Program-made: the position numbers and the translations under genes
Shown here: positions 1-7,823 of the stretch, piece by piece
How positions within the stretch are numbered: the first letter of the stretch is position 1
Layout: each line of letters begins with the position of its first letter
Notes under the pieces: model-generated
Databases searched by the model: none
What the model was told of the DNA's origin: nothing
The model's input: the letters and a program-made list of their open reading frames with translations, nothing else
NCBI GenBank assembly: GCA_000981645.1
Contig: LAQC01000001.1
Span: 42,532-85,060 of the forward strand
DNA: 42,529 nt
Direction: 5' to 3'
Source of the DNA: Cryomorphaceae bacterium ASP10-05a
GTDB taxonomy: Bacteria > Bacteroidota > Bacteroidia > Flavobacteriales_D > Sanyastnellaceae

Positions 1-339
1 GGTGCAGAGCGTATCATGGATATTATGAATGAGAGAGAATTATTCCCATCAGATACTGCGGTAACTACTCAGCTCATGTTTGTCAACTTCGGAGCAGAGG
101 AAGAAAAGTACTGTGTGAAGTTAGCAGCCGAACTGCGTAACCAAGGCATTAAGACAGAGGTTTACCCTGAATCTTCTAAAATGAAGAAGCAGATGTCTTA
201 TGCCAATGCTAAGAATATACCTTATGTTTTGCTCATAGGTTCTCAAGAGATGGAAAGCGGAGAGTTAACGCTGAAAAACTTGGATTCTGGAGAACAGACC
301 AAAGTGAAGAAAGAGAGTTTATTCAGTCTTTTTAGTTAA
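1..339 (+). CDS. hisS: Histidine--tRNA ligase, C-terminal fragment
   Basis: This is the 3' end of a class II histidyl-tRNA synthetase, which charges tRNA-His in the cytoplasm. The reading frame is open from base 1, upstream of the first ATG in the ORF track, and begins GAERI, resembling the motif 3 region (GxxR) of the catalytic domain. After that comes the anticodon-binding domain: QLMFVNFGAEEEKYCVKLAAELR, then the conserved KKQMSYANAKNIPYVLLIG stretch and a final KNLDSGEQ...V segment. The gene is cut by the window edge, so the catalytic core is not visible. Family assignment is firm; nothing in the visible part is unusual. No clear intrinsic terminator follows it. Confidence 0.93.
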   Translation, partial: GAERIMDIMNERELFPSDTAVTTQLMFVNFGAEEEKYCVKLAAELRNQGIKTEVYPESSKMKKQMSYANAKNIPYVLLIGSQEMESGELTLKNLDSGEQTKVKKESLFSLFS

Positions 340-430
340 GCTGTGCTAGAAGAGAAATTAATCTTTGGCTTCTTTCATCAGTTACAAAATACCTCTATAT
401 AGCACGAGTACAACTTAGTGCCATAAAACC

Positions 431-438
431 TAAATTAG
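431..438 (+). promoter_or_regulatory. Possible -7 element before the CotH gene
   Basis: TAAATTAG matches the Bacteroidota -7 consensus TAnnTTTG with one mismatch. It lies 8 bases before the ATG at 447. No -33 TTG was identified, so this is a weak call. Confidence 0.35.
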
Positions 439-446
439 CCATATAA

Positions 447-2792
447 ATGAATTCAGTCTTACGGTTTATAGGTTTCGTCTGTGCTTTATGCTTTTGTTCT
501 AGGGTAGCCGGACAGTCTGTAGTGATTAATGAATTTATGTCTAAAAATGAAACTTCTGTTCAAGATTTAGATGGTGATTTTAGTGACTGGTTAGAGATAT
601 ATAATTCTGGAAATTCTGAGGTTAATTTAGAAGGGTTCCATGTCTCAGATGACTCTGAAGAGATAACCAAATGGGTATTCCCTTCTGCTATAATACCAGC
701 AGGTGGACATCTACTGATTTATGCCTCTGAGAAGGATTTAACCGCAGGAATAGAACTTCATACTAATTTTAAAATAAGCCAATCTGGCGAACCTTTAATT
801 CTGTCGAATCCTGAGGGTGAAGTAGTCTCTAGTATTCCATCTATATGGATAGCTCCAGATTTTTCTTATGCTCGAATTACAGACGGAAGTGAGCAGCTTC
901 TGGCTACAGAAAACAGTACTCCCGGAGAAACAAATATTCTTCCGAGTGCTATTATTTCTTCTCATCTCTCTGGATATTATGATTCTCCAATTACACTAAA
1001 TTTAACTGCGAGTTCATCTAATGTCATAAGGTATACACTGGATGGTTCCATTCCGGATGCCGATAGCCCCGTGTTTTCAGAATTAGAATTAGGAGTAAAT
1101 CAGTCTTCCAATGAAGGAATTAGTTTCATTCCTACTACCCCATTGGAGGGCCCGTACCAATTAGAAGTATTTAAATGGAAAACACCCGAAGAAGTAAATC
1201 GATGTCATGTCTTAAGGTATGCATCGTTCTCGGGAAATCAGTTAGTGGGAAATGTAACTTCGAGCACTTTTTTTATAGGCCCGCAGCTGTCTGAAAGGTA
1301 CTCTTTTCCTGTGGTGTCACTAGTTACTGATAGTTTGAACTTGTTTGATTATGAGAGTGGAATTTATATTCCTGGAATGAGACATGACCAAGAAGGCTGG
1401 GTATGGTGGCCTTATGGGAACTATCACAATAGAGGTCAAGAATGGGAGAGGGAAATGCACATTTCATACTTCAATGAAGAAGGAGAGCTCACCTTAGATA
1501 CAAATTCTGGCATGAGAATGCGAGGTTTTGGGAGTACTTCTAATCCGCAGAAATCATTCAATGTTTACTTCAGAGATGATTATGGATTAGACCTAGCCAA
1601 CCTTTCCTTATTTCCTGATTCAGCTTCTGAAAAATTTAAGCGGTTTACCTTTAGAAATTCGGGAAATGATTTTCTTCAGACTCACTTTAGAGATGCCTTA
1701 TTGCAACGTATAGCGATTCCTTTAGATTTAGACTTACAAGCCTTTAAGCCATCTATTTTATTTATAAACGGAGAATACTGGGGAATTCATAATATCAGAG
1801 AGAAGTATGATAAACACCACTTTCATTACCAGTATGGAATAGCTACTGAAGAGTTGAATGTGTTGGGCGTGTGCGGTGAAATAGAAGAGGGAGATAATGC
1901 CGAGTATTTAGATTTATTGAGCTATTTAGAGGGTCATGATTTGGATATAGAGGAAAATTACGCATATGTTTCTGATAGAGTAGATATTTCTAATCTGATA
2001 GATTTTCAGATTGCAGAAATCTATTTTGCTAATTATGACTGGCCTTGCAATAATTTTAAGATGTGGAAATCATCTTCACCAGAATCTAGGTGGAGGTTTT
2101 TAATTTTTGACTTGGATTTATCCTTTGGCTTTAGTGAAAATAGCGCTTCTTCTGTGCTCTCATTGGAGCATGCTACAAGTGAATCTAGTGAGTGGCCAAA
2201 CTGCCCTTGTTCTAATATGATTTTCAGGAAACTACTTGAAAATGAAAATTTCAGAATGAGATTTGTAGAGCGGTTTGCTTACTGTCAAGAAAACGTATTC
2301 GATACGCCTATAATCGAGGATGTTTTAAATGAATTCGTGGCGCTTTACCTGCCCGAAATGGGGGAGCACATCGCTCGGTGGAAACACCCTGCGAGCCTAG
2401 ATGAATGGTATAATCAGATAGAAATTATGAGAAGATTCTCCTTAGAGCGCCCATGCTACATGGAAGAGAATATTAGGGATTACTTCGATCTTCAATCTTA
2501 TGAGTTTGACTGCTCGGTAAGCATAATAGCGAACTCGCAGAAGGAAATAGTTATTTACCCTAATCCTTCTTGTGGGAGTATTTCTCTGTTCAATAATTCA
2601 TCTTCTAATTTTGAGCATGCAGAACTTTCTGTTCACAGTTCTACGGGCGATTTAGTAGAGACATTTCAGGAGGTAAATATCCCGAAAGGAACTTCTGTTG
2701 ACTTGAATTTAGAGCGTCTTTCTGCGGGGATTTACTTCGTAAGTATTCTTACTGATAGTGCAGTAAAGAGTACTAAGTTAGTTATCGAATAA
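447..2792 (+). CDS. CotH kinase family protein with lamin-tail domain and T9SS sorting domain
   Basis: This is a predicted secreted or cell-surface protein of 781 residues. A signal peptide ends near VAGQ (about residue 23). Residues about 25-110 form a lamin-tail domain (VVINEFMSKN, DWLEIYNSG). About 165-205 resemble the chitobiase/beta-hexosaminidase C-terminal fold (IRYTLDGSIPD). About 280-640 carry the CotH domain: MRMRGFGST, FRNSGNDF, a GIHNIREKYD segment and the acidic FLIFDLDLSFGF motif that is characteristic of CotH-type atypical protein kinases. The last ~75 residues (IYPNPSCGSI ... LSAGIYFVSI) are a type A T9SS sorting domain. The domain order is common in Bacteroidota. The substrate is unknown; kinase activity is inferred from the family only. 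Confidence 0.88.
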   Translation: MNSVLRFIGFVCALCFCSRVAGQSVVINEFMSKNETSVQDLDGDFSDWLEIYNSGNSEVNLEGFHVSDDSEEITKWVFPSAIIPAGGHLLIYASEKDLTAGIELHTNFKISQSGEPLILSNPEGEVVSSIPSIWIAPDFSYARITDGSEQLLATENSTPGETNILPSAIISSHLSGYYDSPITLNLTASSSNVIRYTLDGSIPDADSPVFSELELGVNQSSNEGISFIPTTPLEGPYQLEVFKWKTPEEVNRCHVLRYASFSGNQLVGNVTSSTFFIGPQLSERYSFPVVSLVTDSLNLFDYESGIYIPGMRHDQEGWVWWPYGNYHNRGQEWEREMHISYFNEEGELTLDTNSGMRMRGFGSTSNPQKSFNVYFRDDYGLDLANLSLFPDSASEKFKRFTFRNSGNDFLQTHFRDALLQRIAIPLDLDLQAFKPSILFINGEYWGIHNIREKYDKHHFHYQYGIATEELNVLGVCGEIEEGDNAEYLDLLSYLEGHDLDIEENYAYVSDRVDISNLIDFQIAEIYFANYDWPCNNFKMWKSSSPESRWRFLIFDLDLSFGFSENSASSVLSLEHATSESSEWPNCPCSNMIFRKLLENENFRMRFVERFAYCQENVFDTPIIEDVLNEFVALYLPEMGEHIARWKHPASLDEWYNQIEIMRRFSLERPCYMEENIRDYFDLQSYEFDCSVSIIANSQKEIVIYPNPSCGSISLFNNSSSNFEHAELSVHSSTGDLVETFQEVNIPKGTSVDLNLERLSAGIYFVSILTDSAVKSTKLVIE

Positions 2793-2901
2793 TCCTAAGA
2801 AAGTTTTGGAGCAGAATTTTTTTAGTATAAATGATTTATACGAATGCTTCTGTGCCAGTGGGGTTTTGTTTTTAAAAGGAGATACTCTCTCTTAACAGAA
2901 T

Positions 2902-2942
2902 AAAAAAAGGCCAACCTCCAAGTTCATACTTGAAGATTGGCC
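2902..2942 (-). terminator. Rho-independent terminator of the TonB receptor gene
   Basis: Read on the minus strand, GGCCAA pairs with TTGGCC and an inner CAAGT/ACTTG extends the stem. It is followed by TTTTTTTATT. It lies about 25 bases past the stop of the minus-strand TonB gene and closes the metal cassette. Confidence 0.85.
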
Positions 2943-2966
2943 GTTAAATAAATTAGTAACCGCTAT

Positions 2967-5210
2967 TTACTTTTTCTTACTAATATCCCATCTAAATCCA
3001 GCATAGATGTTTCTTCCAAACACTGGCGCCCATATTACGCTGGCATCAAAGAGTTCGTTAGAAGTATCATCACTGCTGATGATGGGGTTGTTTTGTCTAA
3101 AGTTTAATAAATTTTCTACTCCTAAATAGAAGGAGAAATTATTAGAAAAATCGCGAGTCACTTGAGAGTTCAAAATGAAGAAATCTTCTGTATCTCTATT
3201 CTCATCAAGATCAGCTTTTCCAGAAAGAGGAAGCCTCTGACTGCTCGTCCAAAGTGTAGTTAAATCGATTAACCATCTCTGTCCATTACTGCCTTTTCTA
3301 GTTTTATAAGCAGTATTATTAAAGATTCTATTCTCAGGAATAAGAGGAGGATTGATTAAACCTTGCTTATAATCAGCCTTTACATCCAGGTATCTGTAGG
3401 CAAATTTAGATTCCAATCGTTTTAAAGGTTCGAATTTAAATTCAAATTGTAGACTGTTAGAATAAGATTCTCCTTCTAAATTATAGAAAGCTACCTCACC
3501 AGGAGTTTCCCTATCTACTATTACCTGGTTAGTAAACTGAGTGTGATAAAAGTCCATAGCAAACATGGCAGGTCTATATCCAATCTTAAATTTGTTTGTA
3601 TAACTAGCTCCTAAGTTAACAGCAGTTTCTATGTCTAATCCATAGGGATTAGAACTTTTCTCGTCAAGAAAAGAAAAATCTCTATTGCTGGCTAGCAGCC
3701 CTACGTTATCCATAATGATAACTGGAGAACGATGTCCTATTCCTGCGGCTACTTTAAAGGCTTGAGTCTTAGTAAATGAATATCTGGCGTGAACCCTCGG
3801 GCTAAAAAGCGCACCATATAAATTATGGTAATCTCCTCTAACTCCCGACACCAAGACGAATTTATCTGAGGGTTTCCAAGTGTTTTCAAAGAAAACTCCA
3901 GGTACCGTCTCTGTTCTATCAAAACTAAGTGTATCTAAGTCTTCATAGTACTTGTCATACTGCCCGCTTACCCCAGCTGTAAAGTCCCAGTTGTCGGTTT
4001 GCTGGCAAGCGTACATCAGGTTCACTCTCGCGTACTGATGTCTCCCCTCATATTTTCTATCTCCTAAAGCAGTATTCTGCACGTTATATCCAGCAGTTAT
4101 TTGACTACCAAAACTCTGCCAAGTCTTCTCTGGCCATACATATCCTGTCTTAGCAGAAAAAGCAATATGCTCGCCATTTAAGTCCACCTCCCATGGGTTA
4201 GGAATAGTGTCGTTTTGAATCTGACCAGCATTGGAAACGGCATTCACATAATTTAAGCTGTAATCTCCATTCCATCCTTTTCCGCTTCTCCATAACCAGT
4301 TATTTCTAACTACTAAGTCTAAGGTCTGAGGCATATCATAGAAGCCATCATTATTTACATCATTCTCTCTATCGTTTCTTTCAGAGTGAATGAGTAAAAT
4401 AGAGCTCCATTTCGCATTAACCTTAAATGGTGCGTAAGCGTTTAATTCAACTCTTCCGCCAGCATTTCCATACATATTCAAATGTATTCCTTCAGCTGTT
4501 TCTGGATTAAATGTAGCCACGTTAATCTGTCCCGTCAAACTTTCGAAACCATTGGTCACCGAGCCTGCTCCCTTTGAAATATATATGTTATTAATCCATG
4601 TACCCGGAATTCTACCTAATCCATAAGCGGTAGATAACCCTCTCACGGCAGGGATATTATCCTGTGTGATTTGGACATATTTTCCAGATAGACCGAGCAT
4701 TTGAATCTGCCTAGTTCCTGTAACCGCATCCGTAAAACTAGCATCTATAGAAGCATTGGTCTCGAATGCCTCACTTAGATTACAGCAGGCCGCTTTGCAA
4801 AGCTCAGCAGTAGTAATTACCTCTGAATCTCTAGCATCTATAAGTGAGACTTGCGTTCCTAAGAGCTCCTCCTCAATTGTCGCCTCGTCTATATTTACTC
4901 CATCGGCAGGAATTAAATCGATGTGCATAAACTCGCCAGTAGCAGCTATGATGAAATCATCATAGCCTATAAAAGAGATTAAAAGAGAGTCTTGGCCAGT
5001 AATCTGTGCGATAGTGAATTTACCATCTCTGTCTGTAGGTACACTTGGCATTCTGGAACCTATAACGGATACATACGCACCCACGAGTGCATCATGTTTT
5101 TCGTCATGGACTTCTCCAGTATGTGTTTGTGCGTTTACAGTTGAAACTAATGTCATGAAAGCCATTAGTCCGAAAAGCTTAATGCTCGTGGTCATGGTCA
5201 CCATTTTCAT
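2967..5210 (-). CDS. TonB-dependent outer membrane receptor, probably for metal
   Basis: This is an outer membrane TonB-dependent receptor. I place the start at 5210 (MKMVTMTTSIKLF..., about 747 residues) or at the in-frame ATG at 5195, because the longer ORF would place about 43 residues before a good signal peptide ending STVNAQ. The mature protein begins with a carboxypeptidase-regulatory-like domain (VSVIGSRMPSVPTDRDGKFTI). The plug follows, with the motif CKAACCNLSEAFETN, then TRQIQMLGLSGKYVQIT and YISKGAGSVTNGFESLTGQI. A long beta-barrel ends with FGRNIYAGFRWDI. It overlaps the upstream HMA gene, so the two are probably translated together. The Cys-rich plug and the HMA neighbour suggest a metal (copper or zinc) substrate; that is inference. 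Siderophore or another ligand is not excluded. Confidence 0.9.
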   Translation of the reverse strand: MKMVTMTTSIKLFGLMAFMTLVSTVNAQTHTGEVHDEKHDALVGAYVSVIGSRMPSVPTDRDGKFTIAQITGQDSLLISFIGYDDFIIAATGEFMHIDLIPADGVNIDEATIEEELLGTQVSLIDARDSEVITTAELCKAACCNLSEAFETNASIDASFTDAVTGTRQIQMLGLSGKYVQITQDNIPAVRGLSTAYGLGRIPGTWINNIYISKGAGSVTNGFESLTGQINVATFNPETAEGIHLNMYGNAGGRVELNAYAPFKVNAKWSSILLIHSERNDRENDVNNDGFYDMPQTLDLVVRNNWLWRSGKGWNGDYSLNYVNAVSNAGQIQNDTIPNPWEVDLNGEHIAFSAKTGYVWPEKTWQSFGSQITAGYNVQNTALGDRKYEGRHQYARVNLMYACQQTDNWDFTAGVSGQYDKYYEDLDTLSFDRTETVPGVFFENTWKPSDKFVLVSGVRGDYHNLYGALFSPRVHARYSFTKTQAFKVAAGIGHRSPVIIMDNVGLLASNRDFSFLDEKSSNPYGLDIETAVNLGASYTNKFKIGYRPAMFAMDFYHTQFTNQVIVDRETPGEVAFYNLEGESYSNSLQFEFKFEPLKRLESKFAYRYLDVKADYKQGLINPPLIPENRIFNNTAYKTRKGSNGQRWLIDLTTLWTSSQRLPLSGKADLDENRDTEDFFILNSQVTRDFSNNFSFYLGVENLLNFRQNNPIISSDDTSNELFDASVIWAPVFGRNIYAGFRWDISKKK

Positions 5211-5586
5211 CGTGGTTATCTTCTTTTTTCTCTGAATCATGCTCTCCTTCACCGTGAACGTGTGTTCTGTACTTACAGCAGCCATGAATTTTATCATACT
5301 GCTCATCAGAAGCCTTAGACTTATTGGTGTCGTGGCCAACAGTATTAAGTGATTTGTGGAGTTGTTCTTCAGTTATTTTAGAAGGAACATAAGTGATCTC
5401 TAAATTATGAGTAGCCAGTGTGTATTCGAAGTATTTTACTCCTTTTACATCTACAGTGCGTTCTATTCTTTCTTTGCACATTTCGCAGGTTCCGCCTACG
5501 GTTAAATTTACTGTAACTGGTCTATTTGATTGTGCATAGGTTAATGTACCAAGTAGCATTAGTCCTATAAATATGAGTTGTTTCAT
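5179..5586 (-). CDS. Secreted heavy-metal-associated (HMA) domain protein with histidine-rich tail
   Basis: This 135-residue protein has a signal peptide (MKQLIFIGLMLLGTLTYAQ). An HMA ferredoxin-like fold follows at residues about 22-90, with the metal-binding loop GGTCEMCKERIE (CxxC). The C-terminus is very rich in His, Asp and Glu (HGCCKYRTHVHGEGEHD ... GDHDHEH), a typical soft-metal sink. Unlike cytosolic CopZ-type chaperones it is predicted to be exported. Its 3' end overlaps the TonB receptor start in another frame, and the overlap encodes the His-rich end here and the signal peptide there. It probably passes or buffers metal in the periplasm for the receptor. Metal identity cannot be read from sequence. 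Confidence 0.85.
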   Translation of the reverse strand: MKQLIFIGLMLLGTLTYAQSNRPVTVNLTVGGTCEMCKERIERTVDVKGVKYFEYTLATHNLEITYVPSKITEEQLHKSLNTVGHDTNKSKASDEQYDKIHGCCKYRTHVHGEGEHDSEKKEDNHDENGDHDHEH

Positions 5587-5625
5587 TGTATTTTTTTATT
5601 GATAAATATGAGTGTTGTTTTTTTT

Positions 5626-5637
5626 GCGTTGCAACGC
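5626..5637. repeat. Perfect palindrome GCGTTGCAACGC
   Basis: This 12-base perfect palindrome lies in the leader between the HYC_CC_PP-like gene and the HMA gene. The same 12-mer recurs at 10388-10399, and its half TTGCAACGC occurs at several other places in the window. It could be an operator or an iterated genomic word. Confidence 0.55.
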
Positions 5638-5696
5638 TAGAAAACCTTTATAAACAAAGCCTACGAAGCAGGTTCTGTATAATAATACTCAATAAA

Positions 5697-6101
5697 TCAA
5701 CCGTAAAAAATGAAACTAGAGTGAAGTAAATACAAGGGAGAGGACTGTGGTGAGCCCCTTGCTGGAGCATCTAGAGCCAAAGTTTGGGAATCCATAACTT
5801 TATTGAAATGAAGACCCTCACTCGAAAGAGAGATGGCTGTATTGGGAATATCCACAGATTTAAAAGTGAAGTCTGTGTCTAGAGTGATAGTTACATTTTC
5901 ATCAGAACAGCAGTCATCGTCGCATACCGCTTGACAGTTATCGTGCTCGTGGTCAGGTGCTTCGTGGATATGACAGCACATGCTACTTTCCGAAATAAAT
6001 GAAAAACAAGTGAGTTCACCTTTACAGAAATGTAATGAGATGCTTATTCCTACAGTTATCACGAAGTAGTAAAAAGCTGATATGAATGCCGCTGTTCGCA
6101 C
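5697..6101 (-). CDS. HYC_CC_PP-like Cys/His-rich exported small protein
   Basis: This protein of about 134 residues has an N-terminal hydrophobic segment (AAFISAFYYFVITVGISISL). It then carries HFCKGEL, a Cys/His block (MCCHIHE, DHEHDNCQAVCDDDCCSDE) and a C-terminal DAPARGSPQSSPLYLLHS. The order HxC, CC, then a Pro-containing end matches the layout of the Bacteroidota HYC_CC_PP family; the assignment is by motif only and here the PP element is degenerate. The ORF-track start is a TTG that lies inside a perfect -7 box, so I place the start at the in-frame GTG at 6101. It precedes the HMA and TonB genes on the same strand, after a 110-base gap. A metal-binding role is inferred from Cys/His content and context. 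Confidence 0.72.
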   Translation of the reverse strand: MRTAAFISAFYYFVITVGISISLHFCKGELTCFSFISESSMCCHIHEAPDHEHDNCQAVCDDDCCSDENVTITLDTDFTFKSVDIPNTAISLSSEGLHFNKVMDSQTLALDAPARGSPQSSPLYLLHSSFIFYG

Positions 6102-6104
6102 ACT

Positions 6105-6112
6105 CAAATATA
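6105..6112 (-). promoter_or_regulatory. -7 promoter element for the HYC_CC_PP-like gene
   Basis: On the minus strand this reads TATATTTG, an exact TAnnTTTG match, ending 3 bases before the GTG proposed as start. It implies a leaderless or near-leaderless message. No clear -33 TTG was found. Confidence 0.55.
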
Positions 6113-6146
6113 CGAAAAAAACACAATTAAGATTTCATAAAGCCTT

Positions 6147-6154
6147 TACATTTG
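6147..6154 (+). promoter_or_regulatory. -7 promoter element for ribA
   Basis: TACATTTG is an exact match to TAnnTTTG, ending 17 bases before the ATG at 6172. It argues against the upstream ORF-track start at 6082, which would lie before the promoter. It is divergent from the element at 6105-6112. Confidence 0.55.
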
Positions 6155-6171
6155 TGGTCAAGCTAAGAATA

Positions 6172-6774
6172 ATGATGATTACAGAAATATTAGAGAGAGT
6201 GTTTTTACCTACTAGTCATGGGGAATTTGAAATGGTAGCTTTTGAAAGTGGAGTTAAGGATTTTCCTCATCTAGCACTTGTTACTAAAAACTTAGACACT
6301 TCCAAGCCAATCTTGACTAGAGTCCATAGTGAGTGTCTAACTGGAGATTTATTCGGTTCTGCTCGGTGTGATTGTGGAGAACAATTAGAAGAATCTCTAG
6401 ATAGAATAAGCGCAGAAGGAGGAGTACTGTTATACTTAAGGCAGGAGGGAAGAGGAATAGGCTTAATTAATAAAATGAAAGCGTATAATCTTCAAGATAC
6501 GGGGTTAGATACTATAGAAGCAAATCATGCACTAGGTTTCGGATCCGATGACAGAGATTTTAATGTGGCTATACATATGTACAAACTGCTGGAGATAAAT
6601 AAAATCAGACTGCTAACTAATAATCCAGAGAAAGTAAACGTGTTTAAAAATACAGGTATAGAGCTCGTAGAAAGAGTTCCGCTGATTATAGAGGCGCATG
6701 AAAGAAATGCGGGTTATTTGAAAGTGAAGAAAGAACAAATGGGTCACCTTTTCGGACAGATTAAGGTGGCGTAA
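6172..6774 (+). CDS. ribA: GTP cyclohydrolase II
   Basis: The enzyme opens GTP to 2,5-diamino-6-ribosylamino-pyrimidinone phosphate, the first step of riboflavin synthesis. The zinc site is visible as SECLTGDLFGSARCDCGEQL (three cysteines). LRQEGRGIGLINKMKAYNLQD contains the catalytic and GTP-binding residues, and TIEANHALGFGSDDRDF and RLLTNNPEK follow. From ATG 6172 (or 6175) the protein is about 200 residues, the normal size of a stand-alone RibA. The ORF-track start at 6082 adds 30 residues of unlikely sequence upstream of a -7 box. There is no fused RibB domain. No other rib genes are in the window. Confidence 0.95.
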   Translation: MMITEILERVFLPTSHGEFEMVAFESGVKDFPHLALVTKNLDTSKPILTRVHSECLTGDLFGSARCDCGEQLEESLDRISAEGGVLLYLRQEGRGIGLINKMKAYNLQDTGLDTIEANHALGFGSDDRDFNVAIHMYKLLEINKIRLLTNNPEKVNVFKNTGIELVERVPLIIEAHERNAGYLKVKKEQMGHLFGQIKVA

Positions 6775-6794
6775 TATTCTAGGGGAATAACGTG

Positions 6795-6802
6795 TAAATT
6801 TG
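6795..6802 (+). promoter_or_regulatory. -7 promoter element for the RlaP-like gene
   Basis: TAAATTTG is an exact TAnnTTTG match ending 7 bases before ATG 6810, which suggests a very short leader. No -33 TTG is evident, and it lies only 20 bases past ribA. Confidence 0.45.
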
Positions 6803-6809
6803 TTTTGAT

Positions 6810-7823
6810 ATGGATTTACAGATTCCCGGAAATATTATTCTGAGTGCATTGGCAGGCAGCCATGCGTATGGCTTGAATATAGCTACGTCAGATAAAGACT
6901 TTAGAGGTGTTTTCGTAGCAGATAAACACCTTTTTTATGCCAGTAATTTCCCAGTAGAGGTAAGTGATGCTTCGAATGATCAGTCTTATTTCGAGTTAGG
7001 AAAATTCGCTCATTTGCTATCTAAAAATAATCCCACCGTACTGGAGTTTCTGGCTTTTCCAGAAAGATGTATTAGAGAAAAACATTCTTTGTTTGCTCTA
7101 TTTAAAGAAGAAGAATTTCTTACCAAACAGTGTCAAAACTCCTATGTGGGTTATGCCTTAGGACAAATCAGAAAAGCTTATAACCTAAAAAAGAGAATCT
7201 CTTATCCAGATGATGAGCAGAAGAAATCATTTTTGAACTTTTGTGCTGTAATGAAAGACGGAGCGCTAACTCCTTTTTCTGATTCTGGAATCACAGTGGC
7301 CGGAATTTCTGTTTCTGAGCTACTCAATCAAAAAGACATCTATGCTCTATGGAGAGGAGATGCTTCTGACTTTCTGGAATTAAACAGCGACCATTATTTT
7401 CTAAACAAGAAGGAAGGAGAAGAACTGCTGGGTTATTTGGTTTTTGATAAGCAGGCTTATGCCAAGTATACCAGAGAGTATAAGTCGTTTTTTAAATGGA
7501 AAGAAGACCGAGTGAAGTTTGGTTACAGCAGAGGCGAAGGGGAGTATGATGGAAAATTTCTCATGCATACTTTTAGGCTTTTATTAACTGCTAAGGATAT
7601 AGCCACCAAAGGAGAAATTATCCTTGAACGACCTGAAAAAGAGTATTTATTGGATATAAGAAACCATAAATTTGAGTTTGGAGGATTGATAAAAGAAGCA
7701 GAGGATTTAGTAGAAGAAGTGCGTCACTTATTCGGTAAATCTGACCTTCCAGAGGAGGTGGATAGCCAAAAAGTAGCTGCCATAGTAAACGAAATTAGGG
7801 AGGAGTTTTATTCAAAAAAATAA
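6810..7823 (+). CDS. RlaP-type predicted nucleotidyltransferase (DNA polymerase beta superfamily)
   Basis: The N-terminus contains the nucleotidyltransferase motif LAGSHAYGLNIATSDKDFRGVF: GS, then two acidic residues as DxD, then RG. This is the signature of the COG3541/PF10127 family, whose named member RlaP is linked to RNA repair in some bacteria and phages. The protein has 337 residues and a C-terminal half rich in helices. No RtcB, RNA ligase or Pnkp partner lies next to it, so an RNA repair role is not supported by context. It is 35 bases after ribA and its 3' end overlaps the convergent HDAC-like gene by 12 bases. Family is fairly sure, function is not. Confidence 0.8.
   Translation: MDLQIPGNIILSALAGSHAYGLNIATSDKDFRGVFVADKHLFYASNFPVEVSDASNDQSYFELGKFAHLLSKNNPTVLEFLAFPERCIREKHSLFALFKEEEFLTKQCQNSYVGYALGQIRKAYNLKKRISYPDDEQKKSFLNFCAVMKDGALTPFSDSGITVAGISVSELLNQKDIYALWRGDASDFLELNSDHYFLNKKEGEELLGYLVFDKQAYAKYTREYKSFFKWKEDRVKFGYSRGEGEYDGKFLMHTFRLLLTAKDIATKGEIILERPEKEYLLDIRNHKFEFGGLIKEAEDLVEEVRHLFGKSDLPEEVDSQKVAAIVNEIREEFYSKK

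Noticed and set aside
6810-7823. RNA repair operon around the RlaP-like gene
   Set aside because: No RtcB, RNA ligase, Pnkp or related gene is adjacent; neighbours are ribA and a deacetylase-like gene.
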